A stretch of 64,000 bases of DNA from Lamellibrachia satsuma. Its lineage: Eukaryota; Annelida; Polychaeta; Sabellida; Siboglinidae. The position numbers were made by a program, and so were the translations under genes. The notes beneath the pieces were generated by a model that was given only the letters and a program-made list of their open reading frames with translations, searched no databases and was not told the origin of the DNA. Where the stretch lies: the NCBI GenBank assembly GCA_033239005.1, contig BSQZ01000001.1, forward strand, positions 9,885,000 to 9,948,999. Reading direction: 5' to 3'. Of this stretch, positions 11,136 through 23,806 are shown piece by piece; position 1 is the first letter of the stretch, and the number at the start of each line of letters is the position of its first letter.

Positions 11136-11914
11136 GTAAGTAGAATGGTATATGTCACACAGGTCACATATATGATGGAACGTTTGTCACTATTGTTACT
11201 TGCATGTAGTTTAAAATGTTTTTATTATTGCTCCCGTGAATTAATATAACACAATTGTGTTGAACACATTATACTGATGTTACTTTGTGTTACCAGGGTT
11301 TGTTATAGGGGTTTAGAGATCAATTGTAAGTTCTTTAAAAAGTCTTACAAGGCAGAAACACGTACTTAACATTGACAGAATATTTTGACATTGGGAGTCG
11401 AGTTGGAAGGAGCGTCTAGTGTCGCTTCGACAAGACTTGCGTCAGTGTCAGCTGTTGGGTTGACCTCAGGTTGTTCATCTACCGACACACATTGACTGCC
11501 TACGTCACATGACACCTGTAACCTAACACTGACCACTGGCCTCAATGAGTGGACGGCCAGATTCTAGGTGTTTGAAGTGGTCTTCTGTGAGTGATTTTAC
11601 AGTAAACTTAATTTAGTAATCATTTAACTCGAGAAGATACTTGTTAATATCTCACTGATCCATTTGGATATTACAGAGGACAATAAATGAATTAAACAAA
11701 TTATCTTCTGATTGTGGAAGTGCCAACATAACACTGTCAATAATATTTATAGAAACAAATTTGACAGATATCTGTCAAGAATGTCCACACATAGATCCAA
11801 CTTCTTACGGATTCCTTATCCACTTACCCTTTGCCCGTTGCTTTGGTTGGAATTTTTTCTATCTTATTAGATATATGTCAGCAACATGCACATATGTATT
11901 TTGTTAATTTTCAG

Positions 11915-12015
11915 TAAAAGAAGACAGTGTGAATCGTCTCAAAGAAGCCAACATATTGAATGTTGTCCACATGAAGCTGTACCTCAAGATTGAGAAGACA
12001 AACAACTTTCTGAAG
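11915..12015 (+). pseudogene. unrecognised exon X2
   Basis: Bounded by TTTTCAG and AAG/GTAACC. With the base carried over from X1 it encodes LKEDSVNRLKEANILNVVHM then KLYLKIEKTNNFLK, 33 full codons ending in phase 0. No counterpart is left in the right arm, where LINE C occupies this position. The phase match with X1 is the main reason to call it an exon; the family is not recognised. Confidence 0.45.
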
Positions 12016-14034
12016 GTAACCAGTTTGTTTTATGCTGGAAGATCCTACTGCTACTTTGAGTGGACGTCAATCAAATAACATGTTGGCATTGATCTAACAT
12101 GACAGTTGGTGTATTCTTATTCAGCTCCGGTGAACTTATCGAACAAATTATACATCTAGATTCATTATAAGGATTATTTAATCCTTTCTTCACTAACAAT
12201 TAATATCAGAACATATCAAATAAACAATAAGGCCCTTATTTGCACAATATATTAAGTTTCTACATAGTTGCCAAAAGTTCAGCTTATAAATACTGCTGTA
12301 ACAAAATACATATCATCACACACTTAAACCAGAACTATGAATAATGCTTAAATTCATTCCCGACACTAAAACCAAATCGGGATGATTTGTGTGTTAACCA
12401 ATCAAATCATATTTCAAGACGGTACTCAGCATTTCTCCATCACATTTAAATCCCATGATGCCATTGGAGGAGGGAGTCTTGAGTGAATTTTGCACTCAGC
12501 CTTTAAAGAAATTAGTCGATCGGTGAAAGAAACCATATGGGACCATGTTTCAGCTTATCCATTATCCGATAATTCAGCAAATAATCTAGCAAATTTTTTA
12601 CTAAAATAATCAATCCTGATAAATGTAACGAACCAGGTAATTGAAGTTTCACCAACAATATAAACCATAAATTACTGATTCCATATATCAAAAGGAATTC
12701 TGTTCTAACTTAACAAGAGCATATGGTATCAACTCTATTTATTCTAACATCTCCCCATATTTATTTCTAGCGTTGTTCTGAGTCTTGCTTTTATGCAATG
12801 TGACCACAACTCTTATTCTAAGGATGATTTGTTACCATATTTGTTCTACGCCTTTCTATAAGGTTTTATTAATAAAGTAAATAAGATAACAATGTCACAG
12901 CGAAAGAAATGACTTCAAACAGAGTAACCGAACAAGTGTTGTCCGTGGACTATCGCAGTGCTATCTGAATTTGTTACAACTTTTGTGAAGATATGAAACA
13001 TGACAGTGCAAGCTGTATGATAAATTGTAATAATTTAAAAACATTGATGCATATTATCAATACAAATTAATGCAGTCGATATTTGTTTTTTAGGCATTTC
13101 CCCACACTTCACAACAACATGAAACTCAAGGCATGTACTGTGAATAGTATAGTTTTAAGCAAGCATTTTTGTCTAGTAAATATTTTGTACTAGTACACAT
13201 AATTGCAATAGTTTTTGACAGCTCCAAAGTTATCGTCCTATTATAACACCTAGAAATTTACCTACATATACCATTTCAATATCATTGATTTTTCTTTAGT
13301 ACTGGCTTTTTCATAGTTACTAAATAGCATGAAATTTATTTCCAAAACACTAAGCGAAAGTTTATTAACTACAAACCACATACCCATTTAACCTATTTGC
13401 CTATGTCTTTGCTGAGTTCAACCGGGTCATTTTGTGAGCGAAGAAAATATTGGTGTCATCAGCAACAAGAATACAATTTAACTGTGATGAACTACATGTA
13501 TGTAAAGCAATTGGTTGATCGGGCCCTGTATATCTACTTTATTATTATCACATGTAAGCATCACTTCTATCCAGCTGCACTGTTCACTGCTTGTATACTA
13601 TGCAATGTCTCAAGAATGCAGCTCTCTCTTGAACGACGGTACGATTGAACATGAATGCAGAGTCATTATGGTTACACGCAATCTTTATGCTGCATATCAA
13701 GCAACAGAGAGATGTTCTGGATGAGGTACAAAACATTCTGTCTTATTTACCATTATTACTAAAAATGTATTAAGAGCTCAAAAATTACTACAGTTTTTTT
13801 TAAATGTTAATATTAGTACACAATTTATGTCCCTAATATGCATGTACAAGAATAACGTGAACTTTGTATTTGTTGCCACTGAACTACAAAATGTTATATT
13901 TCTGTATTATTATTGATGTTAAATTTCTGTATTATTATTGAATAGTTTGCAGTACTTAATAGGAGTTTGTGTTTAATATAAATGTAATTTTGTCCGTTCA
14001 AAGCCATGTATGACCATTCAGAAGAATTACCATA
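12016..14034. repeat. inner part of left arm
   Basis: 12370-13080 is reversed at about 23430-22720, and 13080-14034 is reversed at about 18030-17250. 12016-12365 is present only here. The segment at 13095-13330 is the antisense of a decayed jockey-like RT fragment seen at 17760-18140. No intact gene. Confidence 0.75.
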
Positions 14035-14372
14035 ATGTCGATAGGAATATGTTCTTCAAACTTAAAGAAGGCAGTAGAACCAGAGGACACAAAGCAGCAT
14101 TAGTTAAGGAGCAGTGTAGGTAGGACATGAGAAAGTACTTTTTCTCACAGAGGGTGATAAATGAATGGAACAAACTGCCAAATGATTGTGTTAATGCTAG
14201 TACAGTGGTGTGAATATGTTTAAAAATAGAATTGATAGATATCTGATAAGAGCGGGCTACACATAGATGAGAAAATTGTTGGACTCTCGATAAGCCAATG
14301 GCTTCCTTTTCCACTTGCCATCTGGAACTTGTTGTTTGGGATGGCAATCTTGTTAAATCTTGTTAAATCTAC
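14035..14372 (+). mobile_element. CR1/L2-like LINE, copy D, 3' end only
   Basis: Starts at the codons for DRNMFFKLKEGSRTRGHKAA and ends with the same 3' tail (CTTGTTAAAT repeats) as copy A. An in-frame stop (GTAGG-TAG, where the others have TTGG) and a base change near the Val-Asn-Met codons show decay. It is inserted within the left arm. Confidence 0.85.
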
Positions 14373-14465
14373 TTTCCATTAAAAAAAAATTTTTACCATA
14401 GCAACTGCAAAGTTTTAGTGAAACATGAGTGACTGACTCTCAGTTTACTCCCTGTTTGCTCCCAG

Positions 14466-14623
14466 ATGACGGGAAGGAATGGGAAACAACAGAGATGTTC
14501 ACTGACTTTGAGATTCTGACTGCCAGGTTCCACTTCATTGACCTTGCTGACTCGGAGCAACTGAAGTGCACTGGAGTGACAGGTAACCGCGCCAAGGACG
14601 GCATCTCTATCAACTGTGGACTG
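14466..14623 (+). pseudogene. KIF21-like motor exon (switch II), copy 1
   Basis: Between CTCCCAG and ACTG/GTCAGT the frame reads FEILTARFHFIDLADSEQLK then [19 protein letters not shown]. This is the switch II/relay region of a kinesin motor, and the [16 protein letters not shown] wording is closest to KIF21. In functional kinesins switch II is DLAGSE, and the glycine contacts the ATP gamma-phosphate. Here it is DLADSE, so that invariant Gly is replaced by Asp and ATPase activity would be lost. The next expected exons are not adjacent; kinesin neck pieces lie at 3131 and 15910. Copy 2 is at 29915-30065. Confidence 0.7.
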
Positions 14624-14639
14624 GTCAGTTGATATAAAA

Positions 14640-14870
14640 CGCTTTTGACCAGCCTGTGCTTACTGGATTTGCTCTCTCCATAATGCACATTAAGTGCAAT
14701 GGAGACATCGTGTGATGCTGTAATGAGACACTGACGATCAGTGCCATCCCATAACGTAGTAGTAGTTGCCTAGTTGGCCAACCATGGTTGATCTTCAATA
14801 AAGTTAATGTAAACCAACATGTACTTTGTTGCCCCTTTCACTTACTAAAAATGAAACGAACGAAAATAAT
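14640..14870. repeat. segment found reversed near 29350-29105
   Basis: Contains GTTGGCCAACCATGGTTG and the AACATGTACTTTGTTG stretch shared with the right side. No coding is seen. Confidence 0.75.
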
Positions 14871-15075
14871 ACAAATGCATTTGCATGCAATCATGTAAGG
14901 GAGCATTTCTTTTAGAATAATTTCTAGCAATTGCATATTTTCAAAACACTTGCAATTTGCATTTGAGTAATTTAAAACACTTGCATTTGAATTTTAATAA
15001 CATGAAACCACTTGCATTTGCATCAGAGTAATTTCATTTGTATTTGCATTTAAATGCGCTGACTCGCATTTGAAA
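14871..15075. repeat. ATTTGCAT-rich cluster
   Basis: Same family as 3355-3600: CACTTGCATTTG words with ATTTNAAAACA spacers. Reversed counterpart at 28855-29130. Confidence 0.8.
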
Positions 15076-15269
15076 CAAAGCCTGGTGTAAATCTTGATTT
15101 CTTGTTCTTTCTTAGGGTTCCCTTTATAAAGGGGTGTGGTTGAGGTAGTTCTTGTATTGCTGCACTGATTTTATAGTTATTATGTTCACTGCTCTCAACC
15201 GGCAACAGGATCAAATGGGAATATGAAGTTGCAAGAACAAATGCGAATATCATTGATGTGGAATTATGA

Positions 15270-15740
15270 TTGTGGGACATGGTGGCTCTGTGGGAGAACA
15301 TCGGACTGTCAGTAAAGGGGACCGGGGTTTAAATCCACCATATGCTGCTTTGAAACTTGAAATTTACTCTCATGAATAAATGCTGTGTGCTCCATCTCTC
15401 ATGAGTAAATGCTGTATACTCCATCTCTCATGAGTATATGCTGTGTACTCCTTGTCTCATCAATAAAAGCGGTGGACTCCATCTGTTGTGAGCAAATGCT
15501 GTGGATTCCACCTCTTATGATTAAATGCTGTGGACTCCATCTCTCGTTACTAAATGCTGTGTACTACATCTCTCATGAGTAAAAGCTGTGGACCCCATTT
15601 CTTGAGAGTCAATGCTGTGGGCTCCATATATCATGAGTAAATGCTGTGGACAAGTGATGAAGAAGAATGGGAAATAAAAATTTATGACTGGTATCTGTGC
15701 CAGCCTCACCCCAGACTACAGGGAAGAGAAAGAGAGCACA
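15270..15740 (+). repeat. SINE family 2 head with short 29-bp array and ~85-bp block
   Basis: The tRNA-like head at 15270-15350 has TGGCTCTGTGGGAGAAC and GGGTTTAAATCC. About nine CATGAGTAAATGCTG-type units follow, then the GAAGAAGAATGG / TGTGCCAGCCTC block at 15650-15735. This is a shorter direct copy of 4017-5070. Confidence 0.75.
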
Positions 15741-15909
15741 TCTCTGTAAATGCTGTGTACGCCATCTCTCATGATCAACTGCAGAAGAGTCCATCATGCA
15801 ATTCAGTCAATTCTGCTAAATACCTCACAAGAGGATGCAAATGAATGAATGAATGAATGAATGCTGGGCTAGAGGTGAGCGAGTAGATAATGTTGATGTT
15901 GTTTGATAG

Positions 15910-16091
15910 GGCAAGCATGGGCAGATGGTGTGAAGAGATTCAACATGTTCCACGAGAACTCGATGTTACACACAGAACACAAAAACCTGCGTATGCGCGT
16001 GAAAGCGCTACAACAAACAGTCGATGCCATTACAGTGAAGAACATCACCTTTTTGGCCGAGCACAACACAGTAACAATTGCCAGTGGTGAG
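15910..16091 (+). pseudogene. KIF21-like coiled-coil exon, copy 2, broken
   Basis: Direct copy of the exon at 5197. RFNMFHENSMLHTEHKNLRM and VKALQQTVDAITVKNI are still open, but the exon start has lost bases (GGCAAGCATGGGCAG), which puts a TGA in frame. The donor has also changed from GACGGTAAG to GAGGTTAAG. Both splice and frame are damaged. The following 16200-16480 is likewise a direct copy of about 5490-5700. Confidence 0.7.
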
Positions 16092-16559
16092 GTTAAGAAC
16101 AAACTCTGGCATTTTATTTCAGTTTGAAGTTGAGTAAAAGCACTTTTATTGACTAAATGCAAATGTGTTTGAAGATTGCATTCTAAAGCAATACTTTCCA
16201 AATGGCTGGTGGATTAGGAAGCCATTGGCTTATCGAGAGTCCATCAATTTGTAATTCACCATTATCATACAGTTTTCCTACCTGAGCCGGCTAGAGGATA
16301 TGAACCTAACAAACAACAGTGGCATGTGATCGCTGTGAGTTGATCTGAGGAAGTTTGTTATTTGACAGGTTGATACTCGTAGTGCTGGAACGACTTGAAT
16401 CCGGGTGTCCCAACAGTATCCCCTCTTTTGTCACGCCAGTCGTCGTGGGTGTAATACTAATAATGTTACTAATCTTGGCCAGTTCTGATGTAAACTGTTT
16501 AGCCTAAAGCCCTAAATTTTTGCCATTTTGTATACATATATCAAGACATGCTTTTCAAT

Positions 16560-17249
16560 GAAAATGCTACTGGCATAATTGGCTCAAAAGGGTAACTTTT
16601 GTTTAACAAAATCTGATGCCATGTGGTCTATGGTCCAAATGACCACCGGTAGCGCTAGCCTAGCTAATGATGGAGATGATTCTGTTTCAGGCACAACTTT
16701 TCACACTTACACTGCATGCATACAATACTTGTGGTGGGAAAGCGCTTGTCACCTTCTCGTGGTTCCTACTGTGGATCACGACAGCAAACTTTGCTGTCAT
16801 GTGAACTAAGAACAGCGCGCGCTGTTACTATCTTGTAAACCGTGGATATTGTTTGTTTTATACTTAAGGGCTTGGTGCTCTGCAAAGTCATATGCTGACT
16901 CAAGACGGTACGTGCACGGTTTTGTGGCCTTAACATGTCTAAAGGGAAATGTGGTTGATACCAACTAAATATTCAGCTGCCACATTATTCACACAACTTG
17001 ACGTCTAAAATGATGGTGATATGGAGCCTGTTTGTTACGAAGGAAACACGTATTTGGCTTGGTTGCAGTATTGACAGTTGCAGTCTGACCCATCTTTGCT
17101 GTTGTGACAGCAGAAACAGCGTCATGTCTTCAGGATGGTCTACAACTGAGCCTCCTTTGCTGTCTCTGGCTTTTCAAGAGGTACCTCTGACAGCCTAAAC
17201 AATGTTGGTTAGTGCAACAAGGTAATGAACATAACAAGTTACATGGACA
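16560..17249. repeat. dispersed repeat X, longest copy
   Basis: Reversed copies lie at about 21985-21410 and 30400-30230, with a diverged one at 51600-51300. Landmarks are ACCACATGGCATCAGATTT (reversed), AGAAGGTGAC, and CTCGAGTCAGCAA...ATGACTT. No ORF is conserved between copies. It could be a non-autonomous DNA transposon or part of a larger element, and its ends are not resolved. Confidence 0.6.
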
Positions 17250-18030
17250 ATTATGGTCATTCTTTTGAATCGCCATACATGGCTTTAAACAAACAAAATT
17301 ACTTTTATATTAAACATAAACCCCTATTAAGTACTACAAACTAGTCAATAATAATACAGCAATTTAACATTTTGTAGTTCAGTGGCAACAAATACAAATT
17401 CACATTATTCTTGTACATACATATTAGATAAATAATTGTACACTAATATTAAAATAAAAAAAAACAGTAGTCATTTTGTAAGCAACCGCAGAATGTGTTA
17501 ACATTAGTTGAGCTCTTAATATATTTTTAATAATAACAGTAAATAAGACTGCATGTTTGTACCCCATCCAGAACATCTATGTTGCTTGATATGCAGCATA
17601 AAAATTACTTCTAACCATGATGACTTTATGATGAGTTTATGTTCGTGTTTACTGTCGTTCAAGAGAATGACCCAGTTGAACCCAGCAGACATAAGCAAAC
17701 AATTGGGTTAAATGGGTATGTGGTTTGTAGTTAATAAACTTTTGCTTAATGTGTTGGAAATAAATTTCATGCTATTTAGTAATTATAAAAAAGCCAGGTA
17801 CTAAAGTAAAAATCAATGATACTGAAATGGTATATGTAAGTAAATTTCTAGGTGTTATAATGGTACGATAACTTTGGAGCTGTCGAAAACTATTGCAATT
17901 ATGCGTACTAGTATGAAATATTTACTAGACGTAAATGCTTGCTTAAAAGTATTTGCTATTCACAATACCTGGCTTCTGTTTCATGTTATTGTGAAGTGTG
18001 GGGAAACACATACAAAACAGATATTGACTC
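17250..18030. repeat. innermost right-arm segment
   Basis: Reverse complement of about 14034-13090. The mirror axis between the two innermost segments lies near 15.6 kb. Confidence 0.75.
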
Positions 18031-18140
18031 TTTTTATTTGTTACAAAAGCAATTAGCAAGGATTGTCAGCAATGTACACTATTGCCATCATACAAATGGA
18101 TTATCTTGTGAATTGCATATATTAAAGCTATCTGATTTTG
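17760..18140 (+). pseudogene. jockey-like RT C-terminal fragment
   Basis: Decayed frames: KFLGV near 17850, then VWGNTYKTDIDSFYLLQKQL followed by ARIVSNVHYCHHTNGL and LHILKLSDF. This resembles the C-terminal end of jockey-type LINE polymerases (the EVWG-N...LQK-x-x-R-I pattern) and differs from the CR1/L2-like copies A-D. Several frameshifts. Confidence 0.55.
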
Positions 18141-18169
18141 TAATGTCCGACCAAACATGTCTGAAGCAG

Positions 18170-18780
18170 GTTATAGATGCGTGTGTTTAAATGCTAGGAG
18201 TATAGTAAATAAGAAAAACGAATTAAACATTATGGTAGAAGATGTTGACCCTCACATAACTGGCATTACCGAATCATAGGCCAACACAGACATAACAGAT
18301 GCTGAATTAGGATTGACAGGATACGTAATGTTTAGGAGAGATCGAATAGGAAGAAGGGGAGGGGGTGTTATTTTATATGTTAAAGAATCTATTCAGGCTT
18401 ATCCAATCAAATTAGAAAGGGAAGCAGATTACGATGAAGCTGTTTGGTGCAAAATAGTTTATGACATTCAAAATTAACTATTGGATTAGTTTACCAAAGT
18501 CAAAACATAAATGAAGAGGATAACACAAAAACACAAAATGCTATAAAGGAAGTTAGGAAAAGGGAATGTATCATAATGGGAGATTTTAACCATGGACATA
18601 TACAATGGAAATCTCTAGAGAGTACAGTGGGTGAGGACCAACAATTTCTATTTTTAATTCAGGATAGCTTCCTTACTCGCCTAGAACCAACCGGGGGGAG
18701 AAAATGTATTAGATATAGTTTTATCATCACAAAAAGAATTAGTGAACAATGTAAAAATACATGAACCATTGGTTAACATA
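18170..18780 (+). pseudogene. LINE apurinic-like endonuclease domain (copy B)
   Basis: Reads LNARSIVNKK, then ITES with a stop where a Trp is usual, RRGGGVILYVKESIQAY, and a catalytic-type IIMGDFNHGHIQW block. The frame is broken by TAG/TAA codons near 18280 and 18476 and by later shifts. The domain normally nicks target DNA to prime reverse transcription; this copy cannot make it. Confidence 0.7.
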
Positions 18781-19204
18781 GACCAAAATCAAATACATTT
18801 TGACATCAATGTAAAATCAGAAAGTAAAAATAAAAAACGTATAGGAGAAACTTCCACAAAGATACCTATAAAGATATGAAAAAAATACTTAGCAAAGCGA
18901 TATTGGAATAACATGCTGATGAATAAGACTACAATTGAATGTTGGAATATTCTAAAATATGAAATTGAGAGTATCATCGATAAATTTATTCCTTTGAAAA
19001 AAGAAGGAAAACGGTCTAGAAAGAAACACTTGTCAAAAGAAGCTATTAGAAAAATAGTGTTTAAGCAAACTATGTGGAGGGTTTATAGGCATACCAGAAA
19101 GGATGAAGACTATGCAAATTACAAAGAGGCACTTAACCTAGCTACAACTGAAATTAGAAAATCTAAAAGAACCTTTGAAAAAAATTGGCAGGTAATATAA
19201 AAAA

Positions 19205-20826
19205 TTACAGCAAGAGTTTCTATGCTTACGTAAGGAGTAAACAGAAAGTTTGAGATAAGTTCGGACCACTGGAAAACAACAGGGGAAACATAACTTCAGA
19301 CGGGTTTCAAATGGCAGAGGTCCTGAATGAGTATTTCAGCTCAGTTTTTACCACAGAAGATATCAGCTCACTTCCAGTTCCATTTTCTAAATTTGAGGGC
19401 AATATGTCAGAACATTTAGGGCAGTTATTTGTAACTCCTGAAATGATAGCAAAGAAAATTAAGAAGATGAAAGATAATAAATCACCTGGAGTTGATGGGA
19501 TACCACCAAAACTGCTTAAGGAAATTGTTGAGCAAATTAGTACACCACTTGTAAAATTGTTTAACTTGTCACTAGAAGAAGGAATAGTTCCTTCAGAATG
19601 GAAAGAGGCAAACATTGCGCTGCTATTTAAGAAGGGATCGAGGAACAAACCAGAAAATTACACACCAGTGAGTTTAACATCAGTTGTGCATAAATTACTC
19701 GAAACATTAATTAGAGACTACATGGTGGAATTCCTTGTAAAACATAAATTAATAAATACATCTCAACATGGGTTCCTAAAAGCAAGGTCATGTCTAACTA
19801 AGCTCTTATGTTTTTTGGAAGAAATTACAAAGTGGGTAGATGGCGGGTCACCAGTGGATGTTGTCTACTTAGATTTTCAGAAAGCTTTTGATAAAGTGCC
19901 ACATCAAAGATTGTTACTTAAACTAAAAGGCCATGGAATAGGTAATGATGTAATCAACTGGATAGAAAAGTGGCTTACACACAGAAAACAGAGAGTAATA
20001 GTAGATTGTGAGATTTCTAATTGGAAATCTGTTTTGAGTGGGGTACCACAGGGATCAGTATTAGAGCCTATACTATTTTTAATATATATATAAATGCTTT
20101 GGAAGATGACATATCTAGCAAATTACTCAAATTTGCCGATGACACAAAAGTATTCAGAAAGGTTAAAAATGATACAGATAAACAAAGTTTACAGGATGAT
20201 CTAGATACATTAGTTAAATGGTCAGAGAAATTGCAAATATTATTCAGTTTTGGGAAGTGTAAATGTGTACACATAGGACATGGAAACATGGACGAAGAAT
20301 ATAAAATGGGGGATGCTGTACTAGGTAGAACCACACAAGAAAAGGACTTAGGAGTAACATTTAGTGCTGACATGAAAGTTTCAGAGCAATGTGGGATTGC
20401 TGCTTCAAAAGGAAATCAAATTCTATGGCTAATTAGGAGAACTATCATGTATAAGGAGAAACAGCTAATTGAACCCCTGTACAAAGCAATAGTTAGGCCA
20501 CATTTGGAATATTGTATTCAAGCATGGAGGACATATCGTAAAAAGGACATAGACAAGCTAGAAAGAATACAACGAAGAGCAACCAAAATGATTCCAGAAT
20601 TGAGAAACCTTAGTTACGAAACTCGCTTATTACAATGTGGTTTGACAACACTAGAGACCAGGAAACTAAGAGGAGACCAAATAGAAGTGTCTAAAATAGT
20701 GAATGGTTATCAGGATGTTGATAGGAATATGTTCTTCAAACTTAAAGAAGGCAGTAGAACCAGAGGACACAAAGCAGCTTTGGTTAAGGAGCAGTGTAGG
20801 TTGGACATAAGAAAGTACTCTTTCTA
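19205..20826 (+). pseudogene. LINE reverse transcriptase (copy B), frameshifted
   Basis: Two overlapping open stretches cover the RT. 19311-20093 includes NKSPGVDGIPPKLL, YLDFQKAFD and GVPQGSVLEP. 20021-20827 includes KFADDTKVF, LEYCIQAW and RRATKMIPEL. The frame changes in the LFLIYIN segment near 20090. A TGA replaces Arg near 19252 (KVRDK in copy A), and a TAA after KYSF near 20826 removes the C terminus. Confidence 0.8.
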
Positions 20827-21046
20827 ACAGAGGGTGATAAATGAATGGAACAAACTGCCAAATGATTGTGTTAATGTTAGTGTGTGAATATGTTTAAAAA
20901 TAGAATTGACATATATTTGATAAGGGCGGGCAACACATAGATGATAAAATTGTCGGACTCTCGATAAGCCAATGGCTTCCTTGTCCACTTGCCATCTGGA
21001 ACTTGTTGTTTGGGATGGCAATCTTATTAAATCTTGTTAAATCTAA

Positions 21047-22719
21047 ACCTAATAACTGCCATTATAATGTGTGACGCAAACAAAAAGTTGCTACCAAATA
21101 ACCTGCTGTTACTATTCAACAGTGAAACACAACAAAGTAACAACTTAAGACAGATATGTATAAGAATGCCTCTAAAAGCCCAATGTATATCTGTACAACG
21201 TACACAATTATGAAAGAAGCAAATTTGGACATGTGCAATTAAAAATGCGACAACATGTACTGTCCATGTGAATTCATTTATTCATGTAATGGTCCCATGA
21301 TGGTGTGATAGTTACTGTGTTATGTAATATAATATTCTACATTCTTAGGGGCTTGATTCAGTATACTAACATACTAAACTACTATCCCAACTAATAAAAA
21401 AAAGAGATTTCAATGAGAGCATATCAGGAAGCATGTAACTTGTTATGTTCATTACCTTGCTGCACTAACCAACATTGTTTAGGCTGTCAGAGGTACCTCT
21501 TGAAATGCCAGAGACAGCAAAGGAGGCTCAGTTGTACACCATCCCGAAGACATGAATATTTTTCTGCTGTAGATAGTGGTCGGTCAAAACAGCAAACATG
21601 GGTTGGATTGCAACTGTAAATACTGCAACCAAGCCAAATATGTGTTTCCTTCGTAACAAGCAGGCTCCATAACACCATCATTTTAGACATCAAGCTGTGT
21701 GAATAATGTGGCAGTTGAATATTTAGTTATTATCAACCACCTTTCCCTTTAGACATGTTAAGGTCACAAAACTGTGCACCTAACATCTCGAGTCAGCAAC
21801 CGATATGACTTTGCAGAGCACCAAGCCCCTAAGTATAAAACAAACAATATCCACAGTTTCCAAGATAGTGTCAGTGCGCTGTTCTTAGTTCACATGATAG
21901 CAAAGTTTGCTGTTGTGATCCACAGTAGGAACCATGAGAAGGTGACTGATGAAGCCCGCTTACTGTCTCTTTAAATAAACTAAAGAGTTTTTTTTCAAAC
22001 TAATATTGATATAATTGCTTGAGTTTTAACCAAACATGGCATAAATTTGTAAGAAAATTGAAAGTTTTTTCAAATTTAACAGGATTTTGGGTAAATCCAA
22101 TTTGTTAGGTTTGTCAAATTTTATTGTTTATGTGACTACTTTCATATTTCTAATTGATAAGATACAAGGTGAATGGTGTGATTTCAATACGCCACCATAA
22201 AGGGGTATCACATGACCAGATACCCATTGCGGCCACATTTGAAAATGCTGATTTACACAATGCTTCCAGTGGCTGAAACACAACCAAAATACAACTATTC
22301 TGTCCAAATGTGTTGCACAATGTTGCTAATGCACTGGACCACAAAACAAATATCACCAATGACTGTTATAGTGCAAAATGGCTACCTGCTCCCTCACATA
22401 CTTGTGTAATACCCCCTAATTTTGACCAAATTTCCATTTTGGCGTCCGATCTGTACCATGCTATTCATGATTGCTACTGCTGTCTGCCTTTTTCCAAGCA
22501 AAATGCTCACTTTTCCTATCAACCTGTGCCTATGAGAATGATTATATCTGTAAAGGTGGGTTGGAAAGGTGATAAAGGTGAGTTGGAAAGGTGGTAAAGG
22601 TGAGTTGGAAAGGTGGTAAAGGTGAGATGGAACAGCTGAGGTGGTGGAAGTGGAAGAGCTAAGGCAGCTCAGCGTGGCTATGGTGGGAAGGGAACAGGTG
22701 GGTGTCATGGAATTTTATT
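21047..22719. other. non-coding sequence with reversed repeat X
   Basis: 21410-21985 is reversed repeat X. The remainder shows only a small AAAGGTGAGTTGGAAAGGTG tandem at 22550-22640 and no supported gene. Confidence 0.6.
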
Positions 22720-23437
22720 GTTACATCCTTGTTTTAATTTGTATTGATAAAATGCATCAATGTTGTTAAATTATTACAATTTATCATACAGCTTGCACTG
22801 TCATTTTTCATATCTTCACAAAAGTTGTCACAAATTCAGATAGCACTGCGATAGTCCACGGACAACACTTGTTCGATTACTCTGTTTGAAGTCACTTCTT
22901 TCGCTGTGACATTGTTATCTTATTTACTTTATTAATAAAACCTTATAGAAAGGCGTAGAACAAATATGGTAACAAATCATCCTTAGAATAAGAGTTGTGG
23001 TCACATTGCATAAAAGCAAGACTCAGAACAACGCTAGAAATAAATATGGGCAGATGTTAGAATAAATAGAGTTGATACCATATGCTCTTGTTAAGTTAGA
23101 ACAGAATTCCTTTTGATATATGGAATCGGTAATTTATGGTTTATATTGTTGGTGAAGCTCCAGTTAATAGGATCGTTACATTTATTAGGATTGGGTATTT
23201 TAGTGAAAAATTTGCTAGATTATTTGCTGAATTATCGGATAACGGATAAGATCAAGCATGGTTCCATATGGTTTCTTTCACCGATCAACTAATTTCTTTA
23301 AAGGCTGAGTGCAAAATTCACTCAAGACTCCCTCCTCCAATGGCATCATGGGATTTAAATGTGATGGAGAAATGCTGAGTACCGTCTCGAAATATGATTT
23401 GTTTGGTTAACACACAAATCATCCTGATTTGGTTTTA
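22720..23437. repeat. right-arm segment
   Basis: Reverse complement of about 13080-12370 with only scattered changes. No gene. Confidence 0.8.
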
Positions 23438-23806
23438 GATTTAACAAGATTTAACAAGATTTGACAAGATTGCCATCCCAAACAACAAGTTCCAGATGGC
23501 AAGTGGACAAGGAAGCCATTGGCTTATGGAGAGTCCAACAATTTTCTCTTCTATGTGTAGCCCACCCTTATCAAATATCTGTCAATTCTATTTTTAAACA
23601 TATTCACACTACTAGCATTAACACAATCATTTGGCAGTTTGTTCCATTCATTTATCACCCTCTGTGAGAAAGAGTACTTTCTCATGTCCAACCTACACTG
23701 CTCCTTAACTAGTGCTGCTTTGTGTCCTCTTGTTCTACTGCCTTCTTTAAGTTTGAAGAACATATTCCTATCAACATCCTCATAGCCATTCACTATTTTA
23801 ATTTAT
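23438..23806 (-). mobile_element. CR1/L2-like LINE, copy C, 3' end
   Basis: On the minus strand it reads NGYEDVDRNMFFKLKEGSR through RIDRYLIRVGYT, with the 10-bp tail repeats at 23438-23470. It is truncated at about 23806. On the right, host arm sequence resumes at the equivalent of left-arm 11270; on the left, at the equivalent of 12367. Confidence 0.85.

Larger units (their letters stand above)
18150..21046 (+). mobile_element. CR1/L2-like LINE, copy B, longest copy
   Basis: Runs from a GYRCVCLNARSIVNKKNEL endonuclease start to the 10-bp tail repeats at 21046. It is the only copy here with both endonuclease and RT. In the arm comparison it lies, with 21047-22720, in a 4.7-kb stretch that the left arm lacks at about 13080. 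Confidence 0.85.
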
